This document shows positions 46,007-55,929 of a stretch of 64,000 nt of DNA, one piece after another; position 1 is the stretch's first letter, and every line of letters starts with the position of its first letter. The notes below the pieces were generated by a model. It searched no databases and had not been told where the DNA came from. It worked only from the letters and a program-made list of their open reading frames with translations. Source of the stretch: Novacetimonas cocois (GTDB taxonomy: Bacteria > Pseudomonadota > Alphaproteobacteria > Acetobacterales > Acetobacteraceae); the NCBI RefSeq assembly GCF_003311635.1, contig NZ_QEXL01000002.1, positions 124,001-188,000 of the forward strand, given 5' to 3'. The translations under genes were made by a program, and so were the position numbers.

Positions 46007-48976
46007 ATGACAGCCCCCCCGTCCCTGCCGGATACCGCGCCTGCCCTGATTGCCAGACATGGCGCCTGTTCGGTCCTGACGCCGGATGGGGAAATTCTGT
46101 CGCTGTCACCCGCCGACGTGCGGCGCGAACTGCGCGACTGGCCCGCGCCGGTCGTGATCCATGCACCCGCCACCGCGCGTCGCCTCGACCTGCCGCCGCC
46201 GGGGCAGCCGACCCCGTGGCTGGATCTGCTGGAACTGTTCGCGTTCGCCATGCCCGCGCAGACGGTTCCACCAACCCTGCGCGGACTGGGCCGGGCGCTG
46301 GATTTTCCCCTCGCCCGGATTGAAAACGCCGAAGCCGACCTGCTGCTGGACATGGCCGACGACCTGCTGGGCCGGATCGCACGCCAGCGCCACGGCGCGG
46401 ATGGCCCCATGATGGCCGCGCTGGCATTCAAGATGCGCCAGATGGGCTGGGCATGGGGCGACAGCGTGTGCCACGCGCTTGGCGTCGGCACGGCCATTCC
46501 CCCCGAGGACCTGCAGCCCAACGATGCGATCCGGGTCTGGCGCACCCTGCCGAAGTGGGAGGAAGCCGCCCCGCGTCCGCCCCCCGGTCCCCATCCCGTC
46601 ACCCCGGCGGAAGCCCGCGCCCGGCTGAGCGAAATCCTTGGTCCCGATGCGCAGACACGCGCGGGACAGGCGGATTTCGCCGATGTCGCCACCGCCGCCT
46701 TTGCCCCGCGCGACAGGCGCGGCGCCCCGCACATGGTCCTGGCGGAGGCTGGGACGGGCACGGGCAAGACGCTGGGCTATATCGCGCCCTCCAGCGTCTG
46801 GGCACGGCGCAATGACGCCGCCGTATGGATCAGCACCTATACCCGCCACCTCCAGCGGCAGATCGAATCGGAACTGTCGCGCCTTTACCCCGAACCCGCC
46901 ATCCGGCGCGAACATGTGGTGATCCGCAAGGGACGGGAAAATTACCTCTGCCTCCTCAACATGGAGGAATCGGTCAACATCGCGCTGTCGCGAGGAAGCA
47001 ACGCCGCAGGGGCGATGATCGGGCTGTGCCTGATTGCGCGCTGGGCCACGGCCAGCGCCGATGGCGACCTGTCGGGCGGGGACCTGCCGGGATGGTTCGG
47101 CGACCTGTTCGGGCGCGGGCTGCTGGCCGGGATCGCGGACCGGCGGGGCGAATGCATCCATGGCGCATGTCCGCATTACCAGCGCTGTTTCGTGGAACAT
47201 TCGATCCGCCGCGCCCGGACGGCCGACCTTGTCATCGCCAACCATGCCCTCGTCATGTCGCAGGCCGCCTGGCACGCCCTTGACGGCGCGGGCACCGGCA
47301 GCGAGGACAATATCCCCACGCGCTATGTCTTTGACGAGGGGCATCACCTGATGGATGCCGCCGACAGCGCATTTTCCACCGAGTTGTCGGGGCTGGAGGC
47401 GGCGGAGCTGCGCCGCTGGCTGCTGGGCGCCGAAGGGGCGCGGTCGCGCGCGCGCGGGCTGAAAAAGCGGCTCGATGACCTCGTGGTCGGCATGCCGCAG
47501 CTGGAAACCCCGCTGGATGCCGCCCTGCTTGCCGCCCATGCCCTGCCCGCCCCCGGATGGTCCGCCCGACTTGCCGATGCCCGCCTCACCGATGCGCAGG
47601 ACGCGCCGCCGCCTGACCCCGAAGTCCCGCCACCGCAGGGTGAACTGATCGACGCGGCGGCGGAACCGGTGGAGCCGGTCCTGTCGAATCCGACGGAGGC
47701 CCTGCTCCACCTGCTGCGCCAGCAGGCGCTGGCCCGGACCCATGGCGCCCCCGGCGGCCCGCAGCGCGGCACGGTGGAATGTGACCTCCATCCCGTCCCT
47801 GCCCCCCTGACCGAAGCGGCGCGGACGCTGGCGCGCGCGTTGCAGCGCCTGTCCACGCCACTGCGCACGCTGGTCGATCGCCTTGGGGAGCGGCTGGAAG
47901 ATGATGCGGACATGCTCGACAGCGTATCGCGCGAACGTATCGAGGCCGCGATCCGCTCCATCCGCAAACGCGCGCTGGCACGCGTGGATGGATGGATCGC
48001 CATGCTGGGCGCCGTTGGCGAGGGCAGGTCGTCCGAACCGGGGAATACGCCGCAATATATCGATTTCATCCGCCTTGACCGGCGCGAGGGACAGCGGCCG
48101 GGCGAACGTGATGTCGGGCTTTACCGTCACTGGCTGGACCCGACCATCCCGTTTTCCGCCGTGCTGGCCGCGCCCGCGCACGGGCTGCTGGTGACGTCGG
48201 CCACCCTGCGCGATGAAAATGGCAGCGAGGACGAGGACGAAGCCGAACGCGCGTGGGAAGCCGCCGAGGCCCGCTCCGGCGTCACGCACCTGCCCATGCC
48301 CGCGCTGCGCGCCTCGCTCGCCAGTCCGTTCGATTACCGCAGGCAGAGCCGCGCCTTCATCATAACCGATGTCGCCCATGACGATCCGGCCTCGCTGGCG
48401 GGGGCATACCGCACCCTGTTCGAGGCATCGGGCGGTGGTGGGCTGGGGCTTTTCACGGCGATATCACGACTGCGCGACGTGCATGCGCGCCTGGCCGGAC
48501 CGCTGGAGGCGGCGGGCCTGCCGCTTTATGCCCAGCATGTCGATCCGATGGACAATGCCACGCTGGTCGATATTTTCCGCAGTGAACGCAATTCATGCCT
48601 GCTGGGGACCGACGCCATGCGTGACGGCGTGGACGTGCCCGGACAGGCGCTGCGTCTGGTTGTGTTTGAACGGGTGCCATGGCCGCGTCCCGATATCCTG
48701 CATCGCGAACGACGCATCCATCTGTCGGGCGGGGCACCATCGCGGTACGATGACCGCATCGCGCGTCTGCGGCTGCGCCAGGCCTTTGGCCGGCTGATCC
48801 GCAATGAAAGCGATCGTGGGGTCTTTGTCCTGCTGGACCGGCGCACCCCGTCGCGCCTGCTGTCCGCCTTTCCGGCGGGTGTCGCCGTTCACCGCATGGG
48901 ACTGGCCCATGCGGCGCGGGAAATCACCCGGTTTCTGCAAACCGGTGACGGAACGCATGACGTTCCGCCAACATGA
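46007..48976 (+). CDS. DinG/XPD-like Fe-S ATP-dependent helicase
   Basis: The 989-residue protein belongs to superfamily 2 with an Fe-S cluster. The Walker A is AEAGTGTGKTLGYIAP (near residue 246), motif II is YVFDEGHHLMD (DEGH, near 443), and the region between carries Cys residues in NYLCLL and in CIHGACPHYQRCF, the last close in form to XPD/DinG cluster ligands. The C-terminal helicase motifs include LGTDAMRDGVDVPG and LRLRQAFGRLIRN. The first 230 residues are a family-specific extension without a known function. ATG 46007 is used, but Met codons at 45995 and 45986 are also in frame and none has a clear ribosome-binding site. Confidence 0.9.
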   Translation: MTAPPSLPDTAPALIARHGACSVLTPDGEILSLSPADVRRELRDWPAPVVIHAPATARRLDLPPPGQPTPWLDLLELFAFAMPAQTVPPTLRGLGRALDFPLARIENAEADLLLDMADDLLGRIARQRHGADGPMMAALAFKMRQMGWAWGDSVCHALGVGTAIPPEDLQPNDAIRVWRTLPKWEEAAPRPPPGPHPVTPAEARARLSEILGPDAQTRAGQADFADVATAAFAPRDRRGAPHMVLAEAGTGTGKTLGYIAPSSVWARRNDAAVWISTYTRHLQRQIESELSRLYPEPAIRREHVVIRKGRENYLCLLNMEESVNIALSRGSNAAGAMIGLCLIARWATASADGDLSGGDLPGWFGDLFGRGLLAGIADRRGECIHGACPHYQRCFVEHSIRRARTADLVIANHALVMSQAAWHALDGAGTGSEDNIPTRYVFDEGHHLMDAADSAFSTELSGLEAAELRRWLLGAEGARSRARGLKKRLDDLVVGMPQLETPLDAALLAAHALPAPGWSARLADARLTDAQDAPPPDPEVPPPQGELIDAAAEPVEPVLSNPTEALLHLLRQQALARTHGAPGGPQRGTVECDLHPVPAPLTEAARTLARALQRLSTPLRTLVDRLGERLEDDADMLDSVSRERIEAAIRSIRKRALARVDGWIAMLGAVGEGRSSEPGNTPQYIDFIRLDRREGQRPGERDVGLYRHWLDPTIPFSAVLAAPAHGLLVTSATLRDENGSEDEDEAERAWEAAEARSGVTHLPMPALRASLASPFDYRRQSRAFIITDVAHDDPASLAGAYRTLFEASGGGGLGLFTAISRLRDVHARLAGPLEAAGLPLYAQHVDPMDNATLVDIFRSERNSCLLGTDAMRDGVDVPGQALRLVVFERVPWPRPDILHRERRIHLSGGAPSRYDDRIARLRLRQAFGRLIRNESDRGVFVLLDRRTPSRLLSAFPAGVAVHRMGLAHAAREITRFLQTGDGTHDVPPT

Positions 48977-48998
48977 TCCTTCGGCAGTCTGTCGGGGC

Positions 48999-49202
48999 CT
49001 AGAGCGGCTTGAGGTTGCTTGCCGCCGCCTTGCCGCGTTCCATCGTGATGTCGTAGCTGACGGGCTGGTTCTCATCCAGACCACGCAGACCAGCTGCCTG
49101 CACTGCGGTGATATGCACGAAAACGTCCTTGCCACCATCGTCAGGCATAATGAAACCAAAACCCTTGGTCGCGTTGAACCACTTAACTTTTCCGGTTGCC
49201 AT
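48999..49202 (-). CDS. Cold shock protein (CspA family)
   Basis: The 67-residue protein is a single cold shock domain that binds single-stranded nucleic acid. The RNP1 motif is KGFGFI (residues 13-18), and RNP2 is VFVHI (about 27-31). ATG 49202 follows AGGAGAG; the frame extends to 49367, but the added residues are not a cold shock domain. The leader upstream is about 160 bases, long enough for a cold-responsive 5' UTR. It converges with the helicase gene with 22 bp between stops. Confidence 0.95.
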   Translation of the reverse strand: MATGKVKWFNATKGFGFIMPDDGGKDVFVHITAVQAAGLRGLDENQPVSYDITMERGKAAASNLKPL

Positions 49203-49337
49203 AGCCGATATACTCTCCTGCGCCTCTTTGCCGGTCCCAATACCGGGAATTCGGGCTCTTGCCTTTACGGTCATGAAAAAAACAGGGCATCCGGAAAAAA
49301 CACCCAGTCGGATTTCACGTCGTTCGTGCTGCCTATA

Positions 49338-49367
49338 GGGGCAGCATGAATAGCTGCCCCTTGTCAA
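49338..49367 (-). promoter_or_regulatory. Inverted repeat and -35-like box upstream of the cold shock gene
   Basis: On the minus strand TTGACA (49367-49362) is followed by GGGGCAGC, seven bases and GCTGCCCC, a perfect 8-bp inverted repeat, then TATAGG. The TTGACA to TATAGG spacing is 24, too long for a standard sigma-70 promoter, so the repeat may be an operator rather than part of a promoter. Confidence 0.5.
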
Positions 49368-49401
49368 ATCGCATCTTTTAAAAAATGGTTGTAAACATAA
49401 A

Positions 49402-49438
49402 AAAAGGGGAAGACGGACATGCCGCCTTCCCCTTTTTT
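49402..49438. terminator. Terminator after groEL
   Basis: AAAAGGGGAAG and CTTCCCCTTTT flank a GGxCATGCC loop with further pairing. The runs of A and T on both sides let it act on the minus strand, the direction of groEL. Confidence 0.88.
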
Positions 49439-49517
49439 GCGTTGCCGCAGGGCCCGGAAAATGGGGGAACGGTCCCGGCCGGAAACCGCGCCCCCACTTT
49501 TTCCGTGGTGGAGTGGA

Positions 49518-51191
<1,674 letters not shown>

Positions 51192-51226
51192 TTAAATTGA
51201 TCGGACAGAAGGAAAGCGCGAAAGGA

Positions 51227-51517
51227 TCAGGCGACAACGCCCATGATGTCGCTTTCCTTCATGATGAGCAGTTCCTCACCATCGATCGTCACTTCGGTGC
51301 CGGACCACTTGCCGAACAGCACGCGGTCACCAGCCTTGACGTCGAGGGCGACAATCTGGCCCTGCTCGTTACGGGCACCCGGCCCGACCGAGATAACCTC
51401 GCCTTCCATCGGCTTTTCCTTGGCGGTCTCGGGGATGATGATCCCACCAGCCGTCTTCTCCTCGCTCTTCAGGCGACGGACAACCACACGGTCATGCAGG
51501 GGACGAAATTTCGTCAT
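51227..51517 (-). CDS. groES: Co-chaperonin GroES
   Basis: The 96-residue protein is full length for GroES. It begins [16 protein letters not shown] and ends in the usual SDIMGVV. The mobile loop that binds GroEL is in [21 protein letters not shown] 51517 is right for the family; the frame extends to 51601 without meaning. It is first in the groES-groEL operon, with a promoter and a CIRCE site upstream. Confidence 0.97.
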   Translation of the reverse strand: MTKFRPLHDRVVVRRLKSEEKTAGGIIIPETAKEKPMEGEVISVGPGARNEQGQIVALDVKAGDRVLFGKWSGTEVTIDGEELLIMKESDIMGVVA

Positions 51518-51605
51518 TGGATGGATCGCTCCATAATCTAAAAAAGGTAACGCCCTTGAATTAAGCAACGCCACCGGTTTGGCGCGCGCGCCAGGCCGCA
51601 TCGCG

Positions 51606-51632
51606 TTAGCACTCCCCTCATGAGAGTGCTAG
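51606..51632 (-). promoter_or_regulatory. CIRCE element (HrcA operator) upstream of groES
   Basis: TTAGCACTC and GAGTGCTAG, nine bases apart, match the CIRCE consensus with one mismatch at the last base. It lies just downstream of the -10 box and about 90 bp upstream of groES, so HrcA binding should block initiation until heat shock. hrcA is not in the window. Confidence 0.93.
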
Positions 51633-51636
51633 AGAG

Positions 51637-51665
51637 CAGATAGGAAGCCCCCTTTTTGGTGTCAA
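51637..51665 (-). promoter_or_regulatory. Sigma-70-like promoter of groESL
   Basis: On the minus strand TTGACA (51665-51660) and TATCTG (51642-51637) are separated by exactly 17 bp. CIRCE starts five bases after the -10 box, so it covers the expected start of transcription. Confidence 0.8.
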
Positions 51666-52007
51666 GGGACGGCACGGAGATTCCGGTGCAAGTTTCCATC
51701 CCCCGCGACAGGCAGGGCATACCAGCCCCGGACATTCGATAAAAAGAATTTATATATCAGTCAGTTGCACGAATATCGCACGTCGAATTCACGCCCTGTG
51801 CCAGTCCTCCGTCCATTGCATGCCCCCGACACGGGGCCTGCATATTTCCTGCCACTATCCAGTTCCCATCCCCCAGACCATGACCGCCGGGGGGAGAGCA
51901 TGTGTCGGAGGGCGGAACGAATGTGGTATAGGTGCATTCACGCGACGATAACGACGGCATCGTCATCTCAACACAAACAACAACCCAGGAATCAGGGGGA
52001 GACACAC
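51666..52007. other. Intergenic region between groES promoter and dienelactone hydrolase gene
   Basis: No gene is seen in these 342 bases. The end has a strong ribosome-binding site (AGGGGGAGA) for the dienelactone hydrolase. An AT-rich spot at 51742-51760 (AAAAAGAATTTATATATC) could be part of the plus-strand promoter. Confidence 0.5.
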
Positions 52008-52670
52008 ATGGGATCGATCATCACCCTGTCCGCCGCGGACAGGCATCAGTTTTCCGCCTATCGCGCCGGACGGCCGGACGCCCCACGCGCGGTGGTGGTG
52101 GTGCAGGAAATATTCGGCATCACCCCCTATATCCGCGCGGTCTGCGACCATCTGGCCAGCAACGGGTACCAGGTCATCGCGCCCGCCATTTTCGACCGCG
52201 TGCAGCGCGATGCGATCCTTCCCTATACCCCGGAGGGCATGAAGGAAGGGCTGGAGCTGCGGGCGAAGGTTCCGCTGGAAAAGACCCTGCTGGACCTCAG
52301 TGCGGCGGCAGAGGGGCTGACGACGGAAAAGAAGGGGATCATGGGCTTCTGCTGGGGTGGCACGCTGGCGTGGGAGGCCGCATGCCGCACCACCGACTTT
52401 GCCGCCGCGGTGGGATGGTATGGCGGCGGGATCGCCGCCGAACGCGCGCTGACGCCCAACTGCCCGGTGCAGCTGCACTTTGGCGCGGAGGACGCGCATA
52501 TCCCGCCTTCGGACATCGACGCCATCCGCGATGCGCATGAAGATATCGAAATCTTCGTCTATGAAGGCGCGGACCACGGCTTTGGCTGCACCGACCGCGC
52601 CAGCTATAACGAGGCGGCGGCGACACTGGCGATGCAGCGTTCGCTCAGCTTCTTCGAACACTGGCTCTGA
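52008..52670 (+). CDS. Dienelactone hydrolase family protein
   Basis: The 220-residue alpha/beta hydrolase has the DLH nucleophile elbow GFCWGGTLAWEAA (Cys near residue 110), the acid near FGAEDAHIP and the His in YEGADHGFGC. The family cleaves dienelactones and related cyclic esters; the natural substrate in this organism is unknown. The start has a near-perfect ribosome-binding site (AGGGGGAGA). A GC-rich hairpin and a dispersed repeat follow. Confidence 0.92.
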   Translation: MGSIITLSAADRHQFSAYRAGRPDAPRAVVVVQEIFGITPYIRAVCDHLASNGYQVIAPAIFDRVQRDAILPYTPEGMKEGLELRAKVPLEKTLLDLSAAAEGLTTEKKGIMGFCWGGTLAWEAACRTTDFAAAVGWYGGGIAAERALTPNCPVQLHFGAEDAHIPPSDIDAIRDAHEDIEIFVYEGADHGFGCTDRASYNEAAATLAMQRSLSFFEHWL

Positions 52671-52745
52671 CAGGATTGTGACCTGATGGCGGGGGTGAAG
52701 CGACTCGTGCATCCCACCTGCAGGCGGACGTTCGCCGGGTCCTGC

Positions 52746-52779
52746 CATCAAGGGTGGCGCAATGCGCGCCCTTGATGGA
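52746..52779 (+). terminator. Hairpin downstream of the dienelactone hydrolase gene
   Basis: CCATCAAGGG and CCCTTGATGG are perfect 10-bp arms around a GC-rich loop that pairs further (GCGC/GCGC). There is no clear T-run after it, so it may protect or process the 3' end rather than terminate. Confidence 0.6.
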
Positions 52780-52825
52780 AGGGTGTTCATTCAGAGACAG
52801 TCTGAAATAACTCATTGATAAAAAT

Positions 52826-52915
52826 AAAAGTTTTTGGGTGTCGCCTTTTTTCAAAAAGGCGACGTTCTTCGAAGCTTTTTGGAAAAAGCTTCACCAAAAA
52901 CTTTTATGATTTCAG
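52826..52915 (+). repeat. Dispersed three-way-junction element, copy D (best preserved)
   Basis: The closing stem is AAAAGTTTTTGG (52826-52837) with CCAAAAACTTTT (52894-52905), a perfect 12-bp pairing. Hairpin 1 is GTCGCCTTTTT/AAAAAGGCGAC (52840-52863), and hairpin 2 is GAAGCTTTTT/AAAAAGCTTC (52871-52892), both perfect. Left and right flanks (CAGTCTGAAATAA; TTATCAGACCGTC) are partly inverted too, extending it to roughly 120 bp. It lies between the converging dienelactone hydrolase and mtnP genes. Confidence 0.93.
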
Positions 52916-52949
52916 TATGTTATCAGACCCGTCTTTTCAAACAGCGCGT

Positions 52950-53858
52950 TCAGCGCGGGGACAGCACCCGGCCCGCGATCGCGTCCAGTTTCGCCAGCAG
53001 GGCGGGATCGCGGCGATCGGGGGCGGTAATGATGGCATGTTCCAGCGCGCGGTCGCATCCGGCGTGACAGGGGCCGCGCGGCTTGCCCAGCTGCGGGATC
53101 ACGGCGCGGACCAGCGCACGGGCGCGGCTGGAGTTTTCCTGCATCACCTTGACCACCGCATCGACCGTCACGCTGTCATGGGCGTCGTGCCAGCAGTCGT
53201 AATCGGTGACCATAGCGACGGTGGCGTAACAGATCTCCGCCTCGCGGGCGAGCTTGGCTTCGGGCATGTTCGTCATGCCCACGACCGAACACCCCCAGGA
53301 GCGGTACAGGTTGCTTTCCGCACGGGTGGAAAACTGCGGCCCTTCCATCACAAGGTACGTGCCGCCGCGCGTGACATCCAGCCCCAGCGTCCGGCATTCA
53401 CCTTCCAGCACATCGCCGATGCGCGGGCACAGCGGGTCGGCCATGCTGACATGCGCGACGCATCCGCTGTCGAAAAACGTCTTTTCTCGCGCGAAGGAAC
53501 GGTCGATGAACTGATCGATGACCACGAAATGACCGGGCGGCAGTTCCTCCTTCAGCGACCCCACGGCGGAGAGGGAGACGATGTCGGTCACGCCCGAACG
53601 CTTCAGCGCGTCGATGTTGGCGCGATAGTTCAGCCGTGTCGGCGGCAGCGGGTGCCCGCGCCCGTGACGCGGCAGGAAAACGCAGCGCACGCCGTCCAGC
53701 CGCCCGAACAGCAGCTGGTCCGACGGCTTGCCCCACGGGGTTTCGACCGTGCGCCATTCCTTATCTTCCAGACCCTCGATATCATAGAGGCCGGATCCTC
53801 CGATCAGGCCGATGACGGGCTCGATCACCTCGGACGGGGGGGCGGGTTCAGTGGACAT
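52950..53858 (-). CDS. mtnP: S-methyl-5'-thioadenosine phosphorylase
   Basis: This enzyme cleaves methylthioadenosine to adenine and methylthioribose-1-phosphate in methionine salvage. The 302-residue protein starts IGLIGGSGLYDIEGLED, has the phosphate site FLPRHGRGHPLPPTRLNYRAN near residue 61, VVIDQFIDRS near 112 and the substrate-binding GPQFSTRAESNLYRSWG near 181, all PNP-family marks. It overlaps the cytochrome c1 stop by 11 bp, so it lies in an operon with an unrelated cytochrome gene. The 3' end has repeat copy D. Confidence 0.95.
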   Translation of the reverse strand: MSTEPAPPSEVIEPVIGLIGGSGLYDIEGLEDKEWRTVETPWGKPSDQLLFGRLDGVRCVFLPRHGRGHPLPPTRLNYRANIDALKRSGVTDIVSLSAVGSLKEELPPGHFVVIDQFIDRSFAREKTFFDSGCVAHVSMADPLCPRIGDVLEGECRTLGLDVTRGGTYLVMEGPQFSTRAESNLYRSWGCSVVGMTNMPEAKLAREAEICYATVAMVTDYDCWHDAHDSVTVDAVVKVMQENSSRARALVRAVIPQLGKPRGPCHAGCDRALEHAIITAPDRRDPALLAKLDAIAGRVLSPR

Positions 53859-54684
53859 CGGACCATATTCTCCGTTTCAGACAAAAGGTAAGGACAAGCA
53901 GCACAAGCAGGAAGGCGATGACACGCACCCCCGTGCGATGGCGTTCCTCCAGATGGGGCTGCGCCACCCAGGCAAGGAAGGTCACGACATCATCGGCCTG
54001 CTGCGCCGCCGTGGGGGACGTGCCATCCGCATAGGTCACGCCGCCATCATGCAGCAGCGGCGGCATGGCGATCAGCCCGTTGACGGCATAGGGGTTGTAG
54101 AAACTGCCTTCGGGAACCTGCGTCCCGGGGGGCGGGGACCGCCCGTATCCCAGCAGAAGGGCGCGCATGCGATCCACGCCCCCCGGATAGACCACCGCAA
54201 GGCGCGACTGGTCCGGTGGGCGGGCGCCATGATTGGCGGCGACGGCCGCCGCGGGCGAGGCATAAGGCGAAAGAAGATGGTCATCCGACGTCGCGGGCCG
54301 CGAAGCCGGCTTGCCCGTGGCATCGGTCCCGGCGCGAACATGATGGGCATGGGCGATACGGCCCACTTGTTCCTCCGTCAGGCCCATGCCGCCAAGATCA
54401 CCATAGGTCACCGCCGTCATGCCATGGCACGAGGCGCAGACCTGGTCATAAACGGCATAGCCACGCTGCACCGCCGCCATGTCGAAATGACTCAGCGGCC
54501 CCGTGAAGCTCCATGAATGATGGGGAACGGGCGTCGGGGACTGGGCGCGGGCAGCATCCGGCAGACAGCCGGCGGCACCCGCCAGCGCAAGGCAGGCGAC
54601 AAGCGCGCCGGTCGCGAATGCACCGGGACCGTTTCCAGGCGCGCCGGGGCGCGATGACCGTATCGTAAAGGCTTCAGGCTTCAT
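53848..54684 (-). CDS. petC: Cytochrome c1 of the bc1 complex type
   Basis: The 278-residue protein has a signal or anchor region, one haem c site (CASCHGMTAVTYGDLGG, Cys at 83 and 86), the Met axial ligand region NGLIAMPPLLHDGG near residue 195, and a C-terminal anchor (VIAFLLVLLVLTFCLKRRIW). These are cytochrome c1 features. The iron-sulfur and cytochrome b genes that normally precede it are missing; instead hemF lies divergently. It overlaps mtnP by 11 bp. ATG 54684 is the likely start; a few residues earlier are also in frame. Confidence 0.87.
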   Translation of the reverse strand: MKPEAFTIRSSRPGAPGNGPGAFATGALVACLALAGAAGCLPDAARAQSPTPVPHHSWSFTGPLSHFDMAAVQRGYAVYDQVCASCHGMTAVTYGDLGGMGLTEEQVGRIAHAHHVRAGTDATGKPASRPATSDDHLLSPYASPAAAVAANHGARPPDQSRLAVVYPGGVDRMRALLLGYGRSPPPGTQVPEGSFYNPYAVNGLIAMPPLLHDGGVTYADGTSPTAAQQADDVVTFLAWVAQPHLEERHRTGVRVIAFLLVLLVLTFCLKRRIWSDVH

Positions 54685-54868
54685 TACAGGCGCGAATATG
54701 CAGCATGGTGATCCGGTCATGTCCGTGTCGGCAGCAGGCATGCCCGCTGCGTTCATCCGGCGCCGAACATAGCCGCCCCCGTTGCCTTTTCCTAGCGGCG
54801 GCACGAGCTGTCTTGCAATCGAAAGGACAAACAGGCACCCATACCCAATCACGGACCAGACCTGAAGA

Positions 54869-55786
54869 ATGACACGAATGACCAGCCCCAGCCCTCTTCT
54901 TGCCCACGACGCCATGAAAGAGGCGGCCCGCACATGGTTCGAAAGCCTGCGCGACCGCATCTGCGCCGCATTTGAACAGATCGAGGACGAAGCCGCGCGC
55001 GCCGATGCCCCCGTGCTTGGCGAGCGCACCGCGCCGGGACGTTTCGAGCGCACCCCGTGGAAGCGCACGAACGAGGACGGGTCATCAGGCGGCGGTGGCG
55101 TCATCGGCCTGATGCGCGGCCGGGTGTTTGAAAAGGTGGGGGTCAATGTCTCCACCGTATCGGGGACCTTCAGCCCGGAATTCCGCCACAGCATTCCCGG
55201 CGCGTCCGAAGACCCGCGCTTCTTTGCAACCGGCATCAGCCTTGTCGCCCATATGTGCAGCCCGCTGGTCCCTGCGGCGCATTTCAACACGCGCATGATC
55301 ATCACCACCGAAGGGTGGTTCGGCGGGGGCGGCGACATCACGCCCATGTTTCCCGATAGCGCGGAAGCCATTGCCGACGCCCGGCGCTTTCATGACGGGT
55401 TCCGGCTGGCCTGTGAAAAGCACGACCCCGAATATTACCCGCGCTTCCGCGACTGGTGCGACCGGTATTTCCACCTGCCCCATCGCAATGAACCGCGCGG
55501 GCTTGGCGGGATTTTCTATGACCGCCTGCACAGCGGCGACGCCGAAGCCGATTTCGCCTTTACCCGCGATGTGGGACTTGGCTTTCTGGAGACCTATCCC
55601 GACATCGTGCGCAACCGCATGATGGAGCCGTGGACCCCCGCCCAGCGGGAGGCCCAGCTGATCCGGCGGGGACGTTACGTGGAATTCAACCTGCTGCATG
55701 ATCGCGGCACCCTGTTCGGGCTGAAAACCGGCGGAAATACCGAAGCGATACTGATGAGTCTTCCCCCTGAGGTGCGCTGGCCCTAA
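54869..55786 (+). CDS. hemF: Coproporphyrinogen III oxidase, aerobic
   Basis: This oxygen-dependent step of haem synthesis turns coproporphyrinogen III to protoporphyrinogen IX. The 305-residue protein is normal for HemF. Diagnostic stretches are [20 protein letters not shown] near residue 65, [19 protein letters not shown] near 138, [18 protein letters not shown] near 202 and [18 protein letters not shown] near 268. ATG 54878 is also possible, with GAAGAATG nearby. It is divergent from the cytochrome c1 gene. Confidence 0.96.
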   Translation: MTRMTSPSPLLAHDAMKEAARTWFESLRDRICAAFEQIEDEAARADAPVLGERTAPGRFERTPWKRTNEDGSSGGGGVIGLMRGRVFEKVGVNVSTVSGTFSPEFRHSIPGASEDPRFFATGISLVAHMCSPLVPAAHFNTRMIITTEGWFGGGGDITPMFPDSAEAIADARRFHDGFRLACEKHDPEYYPRFRDWCDRYFHLPHRNEPRGLGGIFYDRLHSGDAEADFAFTRDVGLGFLETYPDIVRNRMMEPWTPAQREAQLIRRGRYVEFNLLHDRGTLFGLKTGGNTEAILMSLPPEVRWP

Positions 55787-55929
55787 ATTGGCCGCACGGC
55801 TGCCGCAATGCGCGGCGAGCATCCCCTTTCACCCCCAGCAGGCGGAGTAGCCACAACTTGTCCCCAGCCCCTCCCGAGGATCCGCCATCCCAATGTCGCG
55901 TCCGTCGCGCGCGCGCGGACGGGCGGGCG

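Noticed and set aside
51660-51780. Possible riboswitch-like GC stretch between groES and the dienelactone hydrolase gene
   Set aside because: I could not match conserved cores of cobalamin, TPP or SAM riboswitches on either strand.
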